NCBI GenBank assembly: GCA_937919075.1
Contig: CALFOF010000104.1
Span: forward strand, 1-8,224
Length of the DNA: 8,224 bases
Direction: 5' to 3'
From: an uncultured Cyanobium sp.
Lineage (GTDB): Bacteria; Cyanobacteriota; Cyanobacteriia; PCC-6307; Cyanobiaceae
Of this stretch, positions 1 to 6,655 are shown in pieces (the stretch's first letter is position 1; the number at the start of each line of letters is the position of its first letter). The notes under the pieces are model-generated. The model saw nothing but the letters and a program-made list of their open reading frames with translations. It was not told the origin of the DNA and ran no database searches. Both the position numbers and the translations under genes were made by a program.

Positions 1-242
1 TGCTGGCGACTGTGCTGCCGCGCCTGCGGCCCGGCGGTGTGGTGGTGATCCCGCTGGCCACCGTGGAGGCGCTGGCGGAGCTGCGGCCGGTCCTGGAGCG
101 GGGCCAGTTGGAGGTAAGCGTGAGCCAGCATCAGGCCTGGCGCGGAGCGCCCCTGGCCGATGGCACCCGCCTGGCGCCGCTCAACCCGGTGCTGGTGCTG
201 AAAGGGCGGCGTTCAGCGGCCCCAGGCGAAGGCGGCCGGTAG
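1..242 (+). CDS. cbiT: Precorrin-6Y/cobalt-precorrin methyltransferase, C-terminal part (CbiT-like, 5'-truncated)
   Basis: This is the last 79 residues of a gene that enters from the left edge; the reading frame starts at position 3 and ends at TAG 240-242. The visible part reads LPRLRPGGVVVIPLATVE, then a helix and a final strand pair ending LNPVLVLKGRR. That is the C-terminal half of a Rossmann-type SAM-dependent methyltransferase. The GG-V-V-I strand and the 'DGTRLAPLNPVLVL' ending resemble cyanobacterial CbiT or the C-terminal domain of CobL, which methylates C15 (with decarboxylation at C12) in corrin-ring synthesis. The SAM-binding N-terminal motif lies outside the window, so the family call rests on the tail alone. 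It converges with the DUF192 gene across 248 bases. It could be another small methyltransferase, but the cobalamin assignment fits best. Confidence 0.7.
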   Translation, partial: LATVLPRLRPGGVVVIPLATVEALAELRPVLERGQLEVSVSQHQAWRGAPLADGTRLAPLNPVLVLKGRRSAAPGEGGR

Positions 243-294
243 GGCGGCCACCGGCAACGGGCCCGACTCGGCAACAGGAATGGGGATGATCAGG

Positions 295-319
295 TGGCAG
301 CCGATCCCATCGATTGCCA
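295..319. terminator. Stem-loop between convergent genes, candidate bidirectional terminator
   Basis: An imperfect inverted repeat: TGGCA (295-299) pairs with TGCCA (315-319) and CGAT (302-305) pairs with ATCG (309-312) around a CCC loop. The two layers between these arms give one G-T wobble and one C-A mismatch. It sits 52 bases past the cbiT stop and about 170 bases past the DUF192 stop on the other strand. There is no T-run on either side, so it is not a textbook intrinsic terminator. Position and symmetry are the only support. The rest of 243-490 shows no gene I recognise. Confidence 0.3.
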
Positions 320-490
320 GCGATTCACCAAGTCAATGTCTGGCGGTCGTTGGCGCTGAACGCGATCACCGACCGGCCCCGGCTTCGGCTCCCGTTGGCA
401 TCGCGGTCGAGATCCAGCCGCGGTGGGTTGTCGAGGTTTTCGCGACACGAAGACAGCGCCCGGTCGCTGGTGGTGGTGCAGCAGCTGCGC

Positions 491-1063
491 TCAGCTCCCC
501 GCGCCGGTGCCCTGCAGCCAGCGCAGCGACGCCGGGCTGCCCACCACGATCCCGAGCCGCTGGGCTTCGTGGGCCTGCAGCTCCACCACCCCATCGGCGG
601 GCTCCACCGGCCCGTAGCTGGGGCACGGCAGGCGCGGACAGGGCGGCACGGCGGCATCGATTGCGATCACCCGCCCCTGGCGCAGGTAGATCAGATCAAG
701 CGGCTGGCGAATGCGGTGCATCCAGAAGCTCACCGGGGCGGGTGGATCAAAGCGAAACCACATGCCCCGTAACGGCCCGAGCGGGGACCGCTCCATCAAC
801 CCCAGGGCCAGCTGGCGCGCGCTGCGCGGCACCTCCAGTTGTATGCAGCCGGCCGGCGGGGGCGCCGCCGGGGCAGGCTGCTCCAGGCACCACTCGGCCT
901 CCAGCGGCAGAAACTGCGGGGCGTGTTGTGGCGTGGGTTCCGCGCCGGCCCTGGCGGCTCCTGTGGCCCCGACCGGCCCGACCAGCAGCACCGCCATCAG
1001 CCCCCGGAGGGCCGACAGGGCTGCGGGCAGCGGCGCGCTGGGGTGCACGGGTGTGGCTGTCAT
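491..1063 (-). CDS. Exported DUF192 family protein
   Basis: 190 residues, ATG 1063 to TGA 491. The N-terminus has a hydrophobic Ala/Leu/Val stretch (about residues 14-37) ending near ARAGA, which looks like a signal peptide or anchor; a Pro-rich linker follows. The DUF192 (COG1430) domain spans about residues 74-176. It carries the family marks GLM (88-90), RGMWFRFD (99-106), SFWM (112-115), PLDLIY (121-126), a PPCxxxPCPSY segment (140-150) and a closing RLGIVVGS (169-176). The family is a small beta barrel of unknown biochemical role, found mostly in exported proteins; two conserved Cys residues are present here. Its ATG overlaps the regulator's TGA (ATGA), and an AAGG (complement of 1071-1074) lies 8-10 bases upstream, so it is probably translated by coupling. 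Function is unknown; I infer an envelope or periplasmic location. Confidence 0.85.
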   Translation of the reverse strand: MTATPVHPSAPLPAALSALRGLMAVLLVGPVGATGAARAGAEPTPQHAPQFLPLEAEWCLEQPAPAAPPPAGCIQLEVPRSARQLALGLMERSPLGPLRGMWFRFDPPAPVSFWMHRIRQPLDLIYLRQGRVIAIDAAVPPCPRLPCPSYGPVEPADGVVELQAHEAQRLGIVVGSPASLRWLQGTGAGS

Positions 1064-1734
1064 GGCGCCGCCTTGCCGCTGGGGGGCTGGCGATCGCAGA
1101 GGCAGTAGCCCCGGCCCCGCACCGTGTGGATCAAGCGACGCTCGCCCCCTTCCTCCAGCTTTTGGCGCAGGTAGCGCACATACACCTCCACCACGTTGCT
1201 GGCGGCTTCGCTCTGGTCGTCCCAGGCCTCGCGCAGGATCTGGTCGCGGCTGAGCACCTCGCCCGCCTGGCGCACCAGCAGCACCAGCAGCCGGTATTCA
1301 CGGCCCGTGAGCGTGAGCACGCGGTTGCCGCGCTGGGCCCGTTTGAGGCTGGGGTCGAGCCGCAGATCGGCCACCTCCAGCACGCCTTTGATCGGCAGGG
1401 GCTGTGAGCGGCGCTGCAGGATCAGCCGCAGCCGCATCAGCAGATCACTGGCACCGGCCGACGACAGCCAGAAATCATTGGCACCGGCGCTGAGGCACTC
1501 GGAGCGGCCTTCCACGCTGTCGTGCACGATGTCGAGCAGCAGGGGGACGCGCTCCATCGTGAGCCGCAGGGCGGGAATGCTGAGGGCGCCGATCTCCCCC
1601 GACAGCAGCACCACGGCGGCCGGTTCCGGCAGGGAGCCTGCCAGGGCGGTGCTGTAGCCGGACGCTTCCAGCCGCGGCGCCATCGCTTCGGCCTCCTGGC
1701 CGATCAGCAGGATCAACGGCTGGCTCACGCCCAT
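1060..1734 (-). CDS. OmpR/PhoB-family response regulator with degenerate receiver domain
   Basis: 224 residues, ATG 1734 to TGA 1060. The C-terminal winged-helix DNA-binding domain (about residues 118-213) is intact: LTGREYRLL (142-150), [12 protein letters not shown] (160-171), [15 protein letters not shown] (180-194) and [11 protein letters not shown] (202-212). Residues 5-108 keep the receiver's length and hydrophobic pattern but not its chemistry. Where canonical receivers have an acidic pair there is Q13-E14; the phospho-acceptor Asp position is Ser45 (VVLLSGE); the switch Thr/Ser position is Ile69; and the Lys-Pro after the GAxDY-like segment is Ser91-Ser92. It is therefore probably a phosphorylation-independent regulator. 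The start overlaps nadK by 10 bases and the stop overlaps DUF192 by 4, so the three genes are likely co-expressed. No histidine kinase is present. The DNA target is unknown. I do not recognise a specific gene name. Confidence 0.9.
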   Translation of the reverse strand: MGVSQPLILLIGQEAEAMAPRLEASGYSTALAGSLPEPAAVVLLSGEIGALSIPALRLTMERVPLLLDIVHDSVEGRSECLSAGANDFWLSSAGASDLLMRLRLILQRRSQPLPIKGVLEVADLRLDPSLKRAQRGNRVLTLTGREYRLLVLLVRQAGEVLSRDQILREAWDDQSEAASNVVEVYVRYLRQKLEEGGERRLIHTVRGRGYCLCDRQPPSGKAAP

Positions 1735-2678
1735 TCCGCCCCAGGGTCCTGGTGCGGGCCGCCGCCATGCTCATGGCTGTCGGGTTTGGCCACATGCGGC
1801 AGGCCCCAACCCAGCTTGTTGCGCAGCACCTGGAAGAACTCGTGGTCTTGAAGCCGCACGAAACGGGCCGCATGCTCACTGCGGCGGATCAGCACCCGGT
1901 CTTCCGGCCACACGTAGCAGCCGGCGCTGCCGTCCACCACCATCATCAGCCGCTCGGGCGTGGCGGGGAACACGGTCACCGGCTCCCGGTCGCTGAAGAC
2001 CAGGGCGCGGGAGGCCAGCGAATGGGGCGCGATCGGCGTGAGCTGCAGCACCGGGCAGTCGGGGGTGATCACCGGCCCACCGGCGGAGAGGGCGTAGGCG
2101 GTGGAGCCCGTGGGCGTCGAGAGGATCACCCCGTCGGCGGAGATGTCCACCGGCACATGGCGGCCGATGGCGATCTCGAAGTGGCACATGCTGGTGAGGG
2201 GCTCCCGGTGCAGGGCCATCTCGTTGAGGCAGAGCACCTCCCAGCGGCGGTGCTCTCCACGCATCACGCTCACCACCAGCATGGTGCGCTCCTCCACCGT
2301 CCACTTGCCTTCCAGCAGTTGGTCGAGGGCCGCATCGAGCTCGTTGAGGTAGGCCTCGGCCAGGAAGCCCATATGGCCGGTGTTGATCGTCAGGATCGGC
2401 ACCCCGATCGGTGCCGTCTGGCGGGCGGCCGAAAGCACGGTGCCATCCCCGCCGAGCACCACCGCCAGCTGCATCTGGGGGTGAAAGCTGGACGGCACGC
2501 AGGCGGTGTAGCCGAGGCTGCGCAGATGCGTGTCGGGGTTGGCGAAGCCCACCATGCCGCCGGAACTGCTCACCCGCACCACCGTGGAACCGGCGGCGAT
2601 GAAGCGCGCCTCGATCGCATCGGCGGTGCGGACGGCCACAGCCTTGCCGTCGTTGACGATCAGTCCGACGCAGGGCAC
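1725..2678 (-). CDS. nadK: NAD kinase
   Basis: 317 residues, GTG 2678 to TGA 1725. It phosphorylates NAD+ to NADP+ in the cytosol, the only route to NADP. Family marks: VGLIVNDGK at the N-terminus (4-12), GGDGT (76-80) with the catalytic Asp, TGHMGFL (100-106), LNE (151-153), and the second nucleotide-binding signature [20 protein letters not shown] (182-201). The reading PCVGLIV directly after GTG matches the usual start of cyanobacterial homologues, which decides the start; no Shine-Dalgarno is visible. The last 17 residues form a polar tail with His at 302, 304 and 309 (SHEHGGGPH), beyond the usual fold. The gene follows pheS after 93 bases and overlaps the regulator gene. Cyanobacteria often carry two NAD kinases; only this one is visible. 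Confidence 0.96.
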   Translation of the reverse strand: MPCVGLIVNDGKAVAVRTADAIEARFIAAGSTVVRVSSSGGMVGFANPDTHLRSLGYTACVPSSFHPQMQLAVVLGGDGTVLSAARQTAPIGVPILTINTGHMGFLAEAYLNELDAALDQLLEGKWTVEERTMLVVSVMRGEHRRWEVLCLNEMALHREPLTSMCHFEIAIGRHVPVDISADGVILSTPTGSTAYALSAGGPVITPDCPVLQLTPIAPHSLASRALVFSDREPVTVFPATPERLMMVVDGSAGCYVWPEDRVLIRRSEHAARFVRLQDHEFFQVLRNKLGWGLPHVAKPDSHEHGGGPHQDPGAEWA

Positions 2679-2771
2679 CGATCGCGCGCAGGGATTTCGA
2701 GAGTTTATGAGAGGGTTCGGGTTCTCAGGGGGTGCTGGCGGTGAGGGGATCCTGGCGGGCGTGCCGCAGGC

Positions 2772-3779
2772 TCAGAACTGTTCGAGGAAGCGCAGATCGC
2801 TGGTGTAAAGGCGGCGGATGTCATCGATGCCGTGGCGCACCATGCAAAAACGCTCCACTCCCAGCCCGGCGGCGAAGCCGCTCCAGCGCTCGGGATCCAG
2901 CCCCAGCCCCTCCAGCACCGCCGGATCCACCATCCCGCAGCCCATCACCTCCAGCCAGCGGCCGCGCCACTGCACGTCCACCTCGGCGGAGGGTTCGGTG
3001 AAGGGGAAGTAGCTGGCCCGGAACCGCACCGGCAGGTCGCCGAAGAAGGCCTGCAGAAAGGTGGTGACCGTGCCGCGCAGGTGGCTGAAATCCAGCCCTT
3101 CGTCGATCGCCAGCACCTCCACCTGGTGGAACACCGGCGAATGGGTGGCATCCACCGCATCGCGCCGATACACGCGTCCCGGCGCCACGATCCGCACCGG
3201 CGGTGGGTTCTGCTCCAGATGGCGGATCTGCACCGGCGAGGTGTGGGTGCGCAGCAGGGTGTGGGCCGTCAGATAAAAGGTGTCCTGCATGTCCCGCGCC
3301 GGGTGGTGGGGCGGGATGTTGAGTGCAGTGAAGTTGTAGTGATCGGTCTCCACCTCCGGGCCTTCCTCCACCCGGTAGCCGAGGCCGGCGAAGATGTCGA
3401 CGATCTCTTCGGTGGTGGTGATCAGCGGATGGCGGTGGCCGGCGGGCACGTAGCGGCTCGGTGCGGTCACGTCGAGGCTTTCGCCCCGCAGCTTCTCGGC
3501 CATGGCGGCCTCGCGCAGGGCCTCCAGCCGTTCGTTCAGCAGCGCCTGCAGTTGCTCCTTGAGCAGGTTGGCCCGCTGCCCCACCAGCGGCCGCTCCTCG
3601 GCCGAAAGCTTGCCCATGGCGCCCAGCACCACCGACAGCCGTCCCTTCTTGCCCAGTAGCGCCACCCGCAGTTGCTCCAGGTCGGCGGCGGCGGGAGCCG
3701 CGCGCAGCTCGGCGGCCGCTTCGGCCTCAAGGGCATCGAGTTGATCGGTGAGCTGCTGGAGGCTGATCGTGGCGCTCAC
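2772..3779 (-). CDS. pheS: Phenylalanyl-tRNA synthetase alpha subunit
   Basis: 335 residues, ATG 3779 to TGA 2772, close to the usual bacterial alpha-chain length. It is the catalytic subunit of the alpha2-beta2 enzyme that charges tRNA-Phe. Residues 1-100 form the charged, Leu/Ala/Glu-rich helical arm of PheS that contacts tRNA. The class II catalytic core follows: [19 protein letters not shown] (117-135), [12 protein letters not shown] (159-170), motif 2 at [13 protein letters not shown]...[10 protein letters not shown] (201-226), and motif 3 [11 protein letters not shown] (301-311) with its terminal Arg. The beta-subunit gene pheT is not next to it, as is usual in cyanobacteria. Start: [18 protein letters not shown] is the usual kind of N-terminus, and the divergent surE begins 97 bases away. 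No T-box-like leader is visible. Confidence 0.97.
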   Translation of the reverse strand: MSATISLQQLTDQLDALEAEAAAELRAAPAAADLEQLRVALLGKKGRLSVVLGAMGKLSAEERPLVGQRANLLKEQLQALLNERLEALREAAMAEKLRGESLDVTAPSRYVPAGHRHPLITTTEEIVDIFAGLGYRVEEGPEVETDHYNFTALNIPPHHPARDMQDTFYLTAHTLLRTHTSPVQIRHLEQNPPPVRIVAPGRVYRRDAVDATHSPVFHQVEVLAIDEGLDFSHLRGTVTTFLQAFFGDLPVRFRASYFPFTEPSAEVDVQWRGRWLEVMGCGMVDPAVLEGLGLDPERWSGFAAGLGVERFCMVRHGIDDIRRLYTSDLRFLEQF

Positions 3780-3876
3780 GGAGGGGTGGCGTAGCGGTTC
3801 GACTGTACGGATCCGGGCCGCCTAGGTTGCCGCCAGGCTGGATTCCTCCACCTTTGCCGCCGCTGTGCTCGCGCCG
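3780..3876. promoter_or_regulatory. Divergent pheS/surE intergenic region
   Basis: These 97 bases separate the starts of two divergent genes, so promoters for both should lie here or just inside the coding starts. I find no convincing -35/-10 pair on either strand; TACAGT on the minus strand and TAGGTT on the plus strand are only weak -10 candidates. No Shine-Dalgarno stands before either ATG. The assignment rests on gene geometry alone. Confidence 0.4.
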
Positions 3877-4713
3877 ATGCCTCCCCTCAGCATCCTGATC
3901 AGCAACGACGATGGGGTGTTCGCCGAGGGCATCCGCACCCTGGCCAATGCCGCCGCCGCTCGGGGCCATCGGGTCACGGTGGTGTGCCCCGACCAGGAAC
4001 GCTCCGCCACCGGCCATGGCCTCACCCTGCAGACCCCGCTGCGGGCGGAACGGGCCGATGCCCTGTTCGACGAAGGGGTCATCGCCTGGGCCTGCAGCGG
4101 CACCCCTTCCGATTGCGTGAAGCTGGCCCTGGGCCGGCTGCTGACGGAACCGCCCGATCTGGTGCTCTCCGGCATCAACCACGGCCCCAACCTGGGCAGT
4201 GATGTCTTTTATTCCGGCACGGTGTCGGCGGCGATGGAGGGCACCCTGGAGGGGCTCAAGGCGCTGGCGGTGAGCAGCGCCTGCTTCAACTGGCGCGAAT
4301 TCGCCCCGGCGGCCAGGCTGGCGCTGGAGGTGGCCGAGCAGATGCTTGCTGGCGGCTGGCCCGAGGGCCTGCTGTTGAACCTCAACGTGCCGGCTCAGCC
4401 CGCTGCCACGATCGGCCCGGTGCGCTGGTGCCGGCCGGCCGTGCGCCGCTATGTGGATCAGTTCGATTGCCGCACCGATCCGCGCGGCCGCACCTATTAC
4501 TGGCTCGCCGGTGAGGTGGTCAACGATCTGGAGGCGGCCACCGCCGGCCCGCGCGACTGGCCCACGGATGTGGAGCAGGTGCACAGCGGCGGCGCGGCGC
4601 TCACACCGCTGCAGCCGGAACTGTTCTGGCGCGGGGCGCTCACGCAGCTGGCGGGGCTCGATCCCCTGCTGGCGCTGCCGGCGCCAGGGTCTCGCTCAGC
4701 CGGGCCGCTCTGA
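3877..4713 (+). CDS. surE: 5'/3'-nucleotidase SurE
   Basis: 278 residues from ATG 3877 to TGA 4711-4713. SurE is a metal-dependent phosphatase that removes phosphate from nucleoside 5'- and 3'-monophosphates and is linked to stationary-phase survival. The N-terminal ILISNDDGV (6-14) supplies the metal-binding Asp11-Asp12. The other expected ligands are Ser43 (ERSATG, 41-46) and Asn101 in [10 protein letters not shown] (98-107). [10 protein letters not shown] (113-122) also fits the family. An in-frame GTG at 3865 would add only four residues (MLAP); ATG 3877 puts the conserved strand where SurE proteins have it, so I prefer it. The last 18 bases overlap, in antisense, the 3' end of the DUF3611 gene. 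The Pro/Ser-rich C-terminal tail (about 269-278) is probably not structured. Confidence 0.96.
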   Translation: MPPLSILISNDDGVFAEGIRTLANAAAARGHRVTVVCPDQERSATGHGLTLQTPLRAERADALFDEGVIAWACSGTPSDCVKLALGRLLTEPPDLVLSGINHGPNLGSDVFYSGTVSAAMEGTLEGLKALAVSSACFNWREFAPAARLALEVAEQMLAGGWPEGLLLNLNVPAQPAATIGPVRWCRPAVRRYVDQFDCRTDPRGRTYYWLAGEVVNDLEAATAGPRDWPTDVEQVHSGGAALTPLQPELFWRGALTQLAGLDPLLALPAPGSRSAGPL

Positions 4714-5295
4714 CGGCAGCGGCCGGTACACCCGTTGCAGCAGCCACAGGCTGAGCAGCAGGCCCACCAGGTGGGCGAACAGCACCTGGGTGTTGCTCAG
4801 CACCGAGAGCATCTCGATCGAGGTGATCGGCAGGCCCATCACTCTGCTGCCGGTGCCGCCGGGCGATGTGATCTGGGCGCCGAAGAAACCGGGCACCTGC
4901 ATCGAGGCCTGCACGAACAGGCTGCCGGCCAGGGCTTGATAGCCCACCGCCGCCAGGGTGAGGCCCAGCAGATCGCCGATCACGCTGCGTTTGATCAGCC
5001 GCCCCGTTTCGCCGCGGCTGGGCCGCACCGGGCTGGCCAGGGCGCGGCCGCAGCGCACCATCAGCCAGCCCTGCCAGAGGCTCCAGAGCAGCACGAAAAA
5101 CGACAGGGTCGTGAGCGACAACCCGGGACCCAGCCCCAGGGCTCGCTGGGTGTTGGCCATCAGCCGGGAGCCGATGTTGTTGAAGATCAACACCCCCACC
5201 ACCACCACGGCCAGCACCACCTGGGTCCAGAAACGGATCCAGGCCAGGCGACGCACCGCCGCGGAAACCTGCTGGAGATCGAGGCGATCGGCCAT
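4696..5295 (-). CDS. DUF3611 family multi-pass membrane protein
   Basis: 199 residues, ATG 5295 to TGA 4696. The reading frame stays open upstream to 5520, but that stretch is Pro/Arg-rich and runs into rib[21 protein letters not shown] begins the conserved part, so I start at 5295. Four hydrophobic helices are visible at about residues 19-39, 58-79, 105-130 and 161-186. A short basic loop (KRS near 102-104) and a Gly/Ser-rich loop (138-152) lie between them. The [16 protein letters not shown] opening resembles DUF3611, a membrane family found in cyanobacteria and plants with no known function. Its 3' end overlaps surE by 18 bases on the other strand, and it diverges from ribF across 138 bases. 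Location, thylakoid or plasma membrane, cannot be told. The family call is from recognition of the pattern, not a search. Confidence 0.8.
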   Translation of the reverse strand: MADRLDLQQVSAAVRRLAWIRFWTQVVLAVVVVGVLIFNNIGSRLMANTQRALGLGPGLSLTTLSFFVLLWSLWQGWLMVRCGRALASPVRPSRGETGRLIKRSVIGDLLGLTLAAVGYQALAGSLFVQASMQVPGFFGAQITSPGGTGSRVMGLPITSIEMLSVLSNTQVLFAHLVGLLLSLWLLQRVYRPLPSERPG

Positions 5296-5433
5296 CGGCG
5301 GCGCTGGCGGGGGAAGGGCGAATGGCAACAAACTTGGCATGGCCGGCCACCCGTGCGGCGAAGCCCTGACCACCAAGCCCCAGCACCTGGCGCCGCGTGG
5401 AAGGATGGGCCCCTGCGGGAACCGTCTGGACAG

Positions 5434-6450
5434 TTGATACCGCTGCGATCTCCCCAGGATGCCCTCACCCCCACCGCCGTCGCTCTCGGGAGTTTCGACG
5501 GCCTGCACCAGGGGCACCAACGGGTGATCGCCTCAATCGCTGCCGCCCCCACGCCGGGTCTGGTGCCCACGGTGGTGAGCTTCTGGCCCCATCCCCGCGA
5601 ACTCCTGCACGGCGAACCCCGCCTGCGGCTCGATCTGCCCAACGACAAACTCTCCCTGCTGGAACCCTTCGGCATCCGCCAGTTGGTGCTGGTGCCCTTC
5701 ACCCGGGAGCTGTCCTGCCTCACACCGCAGGAGTTCGTCGAGCGGGTGCTGGTGGGGGCCCTGCAGTGCCGCGAGGTGGCGGTGGGCGAGAACTTCCGCT
5801 TCGGCGTGAACCGCTGCGGCGATGCCACAGCCCTGGCCGCGATCGGCGCTTTGCACGGCCTGAAGGTGTCGGTGCTGCCGATGCTGTGGGATGGCAGCGA
5901 ACGGGTGAGCAGCAGCCGCATCCGCCGCGCCCTGGCCGCCGGCTGCATCGCTGAGGCCGGCCGCCTGCTGGAACGGCCCTACCGGTTCTGCGGCACCGTG
6001 GTGCGCGGGCGGCGGCTGGGCCGCACGCTCGGCTGGCCCACGGCCAACCTGGAGGTGGACGGGCGCAAATTCCTGCCGCAGGAGGGGGTGTATGCCGCTC
6101 TCGCCTGGGCCCACGGCAGCGGCCCGATGGCAGCGGTGATGAACCTGGGGCCACAGCCCACGGTGGATCCCCTGGCGCCCTCGGCGGTGGAGGTGCACCT
6201 GCTGGATCGCCAGATCGAGCTGGAGGGGCGCGAGCTGGAGGTGCAACCGCTGGCGCTGCTGCGGTGCCAGGAGCGCTTCGAGAGCCTCGATGCGCTCAAG
6301 GCCCAGATCGGCCGCGATGCCGAGCAGGCCCGCGCCCTGATCACCGACCGCGTGCTGGCGGCGGCGCTGGCCAGCTCAGCTGGCGGGATAGGCGTTCGTG
6401 AGGCCCCAGCTGATGAAGGCGGCAATGCCACCCAGCAGCAGAATCCCTGA
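5434..6450 (+). CDS. ribF: Bifunctional riboflavin kinase / FAD synthetase
   Basis: 338 residues if it starts at TTG 5434. It converts riboflavin to FMN and FMN to FAD. The N-terminal FAD synthetase (nucleotidyltransferase) domain has GSFDGLHQGH (19-28) with its HxGH motif and SSSRIR (149-154). The C-terminal riboflavin kinase domain starts near 185, with GRTLGWPTANLEV (196-208, including PTAN), EGVYAA (217-222) and the likely catalytic Glu263 in VEVHLL. TTG is chosen because IPLRSPQDALTPTAVALGSFDG is the usual N-terminal spacing; no in-frame ATG lies near and no clear Shine-Dalgarno is seen. The conserved fold ends near residue 312. The last 24 residues (315-338) are low-complexity and lie antisense to a small membrane protein gene, so they may be a fortuitous extension after loss of an earlier stop. 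Confidence 0.93.
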   Translation: MIPLRSPQDALTPTAVALGSFDGLHQGHQRVIASIAAAPTPGLVPTVVSFWPHPRELLHGEPRLRLDLPNDKLSLLEPFGIRQLVLVPFTRELSCLTPQEFVERVLVGALQCREVAVGENFRFGVNRCGDATALAAIGALHGLKVSVLPMLWDGSERVSSSRIRRALAAGCIAEAGRLLERPYRFCGTVVRGRRLGRTLGWPTANLEVDGRKFLPQEGVYAALAWAHGSGPMAAVMNLGPQPTVDPLAPSAVEVHLLDRQIELEGRELEVQPLALLRCQERFESLDALKAQIGRDAEQARALITDRVLAAALASSAGGIGVREAPADEGGNATQQQNP

Positions 6451-6492
6451 AACCAGCACCCACATCGGACTGTCGCCGCCGCCGGAATTCAT
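6376..6492 (-). CDS. Small single-helix membrane protein of unknown function, 38 aa
   Basis: ATG 6492 to TGA 6376. The peptide opens with a Gly/Ser-rich polar head (MNSGGGDSP), then an uninterrupted hydrophobic helix at about residues 10-31 (MWVLVSGILLLGGIAAFISW...), and ends LTNAYPAS. It has no charged residue except Asp7, like the small single-span subunits of photosynthetic and respiratory membrane complexes. I do not recognise it as PetM, PetN, PsaM, Psb30 or another named subunit. The first 75 bases from its 3' end overlap the ribF tail in antisense. It diverges from the thiamin genes. No good Shine-Dalgarno is present; AGGGTGAGGGG lies about 16-26 bases upstream. That it is a gene is inferred from the coherent membrane peptide; an in-frame internal ATG at codon 10 also exists. 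Confidence 0.6.
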   Translation of the reverse strand: MNSGGGDSPMWVLVSGILLLGGIAAFISWGLTNAYPAS

Positions 6493-6512
6493 GGGCTCTG
6501 GGAATGGCCCCT

Positions 6513-6528
6513 CACCCTAACGAGGGTG
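6513..6528. other. Perfect 6-bp hairpin upstream of the small membrane ORF
   Basis: CACCCT (6513-6518) and AGGGTG (6523-6528) form a perfect inverted repeat around an AACG loop. It lies 63 bases after the ribF stop and 21 bases upstream of the small leftward ORF. It could help end the ribF transcript or act as a protein-binding site for the divergent genes. No T-run follows on either strand, so a terminator role is unproven. Confidence 0.3.
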
Positions 6529-6550
6529 TCCCGCCGCGTTCCAACATTCC

Positions 6551-6568
6551 CGCCGCGCCATCGCGGCG
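6551..6568. other. GC-rich perfect 7-bp hairpin before the thiamin genes
   Basis: CGCCGCG (6551-6557) pairs fully with CGCGGCG (6562-6568) around a CCAT loop; the plus strand then reads TT and returns to mixed sequence. It is the strongest stem in the spacer and lies 88 bases before the thiD2-thiE ATG. A weaker stem (CCGGC 6576-6580 with GCCGG 6590-6594) follows. It may stop ribF transcription or shape the thiamin leader RNA. No TPP-riboswitch core motifs are visible nearby. Confidence 0.35.
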
Positions 6569-6593
6569 TTGCCTGCCGGCTTGCCACCCGCCG

Positions 6594-6617
6594 GGCTCAC
6601 AGGCTCACAAGCTCACC
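6594..6617. repeat. Three-copy 8-base tandem repeat upstream of thiD2-thiE
   Basis: GGCTCACA (6594-6601) is repeated exactly (6602-6609) and then imperfectly as AGCTCACC (6610-6617), so the core GCTCAC recurs every 8 bases three times. It ends 38 bases before the ATG of the thiamin gene and lies outside any gene I support. The repeat may be a binding site array or simple slippage; the sequence does not say which. Confidence 0.6.
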
Positions 6618-6655
6618 GCCTCGCCGTTGCCCGCCTCAACCCTTCCCCTGCTCTG

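Noticed and set aside
1090..1097. HIP1 octamer GCGATCGC
   Set aside because: I find only one copy in the window, so there is no enrichment to interpret.
280..1407. Long plus-strand open frame (375 codons) across the DUF192 and regulator genes
   Set aside because: It is antisense to two well-supported minus-strand genes, and its peptide is Ala/Arg/Pro-rich with no domain. High GC leaves such frames open.
2708..2727. Inverted repeat TGAGA/TCTCA after pheS as a terminator
   Set aside because: Only five pairs with a 10-base loop and no T-run on the minus strand; too weak to call, although position would suit.
1752..2744. Plus-strand open frame of 330 codons opposite nadK
   Set aside because: His/Gly/Arg-rich shadow of nadK with no recognisable motif.
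2832..3659. Plus-strand open frame of 275 codons opposite pheS
   Set aside because: Shadow frame of pheS; biased composition and no family marks.
3727..4584. Minus-strand open frame opposite surE, running into the pheS start
   Set aside because: It overlaps two certain genes and looks like GC-driven noise.
5334..5339. TTGGCA as a -35 box for ribF
   Set aside because: No -10-like sequence lies at the right distance downstream.
4735..5433. Upstream extension of the ribF frame
   Set aside because: Gln/His/Pro-rich and antisense to the DUF3611 gene; the RibF family starts shortly before GSFDG.
5296..5520. N-terminal extension of the DUF3611 frame
   Set aside because: Low-complexity and overlapping the RibF nucleotidyltransferase start; the conserved DUF3611 sequence begins at MADRLDL.
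6493..6655. TPP riboswitch before the thiamin genes
   Set aside because: I find no CTGAGA core or the conserved partner segment, and the hairpins seen do not match its architecture.
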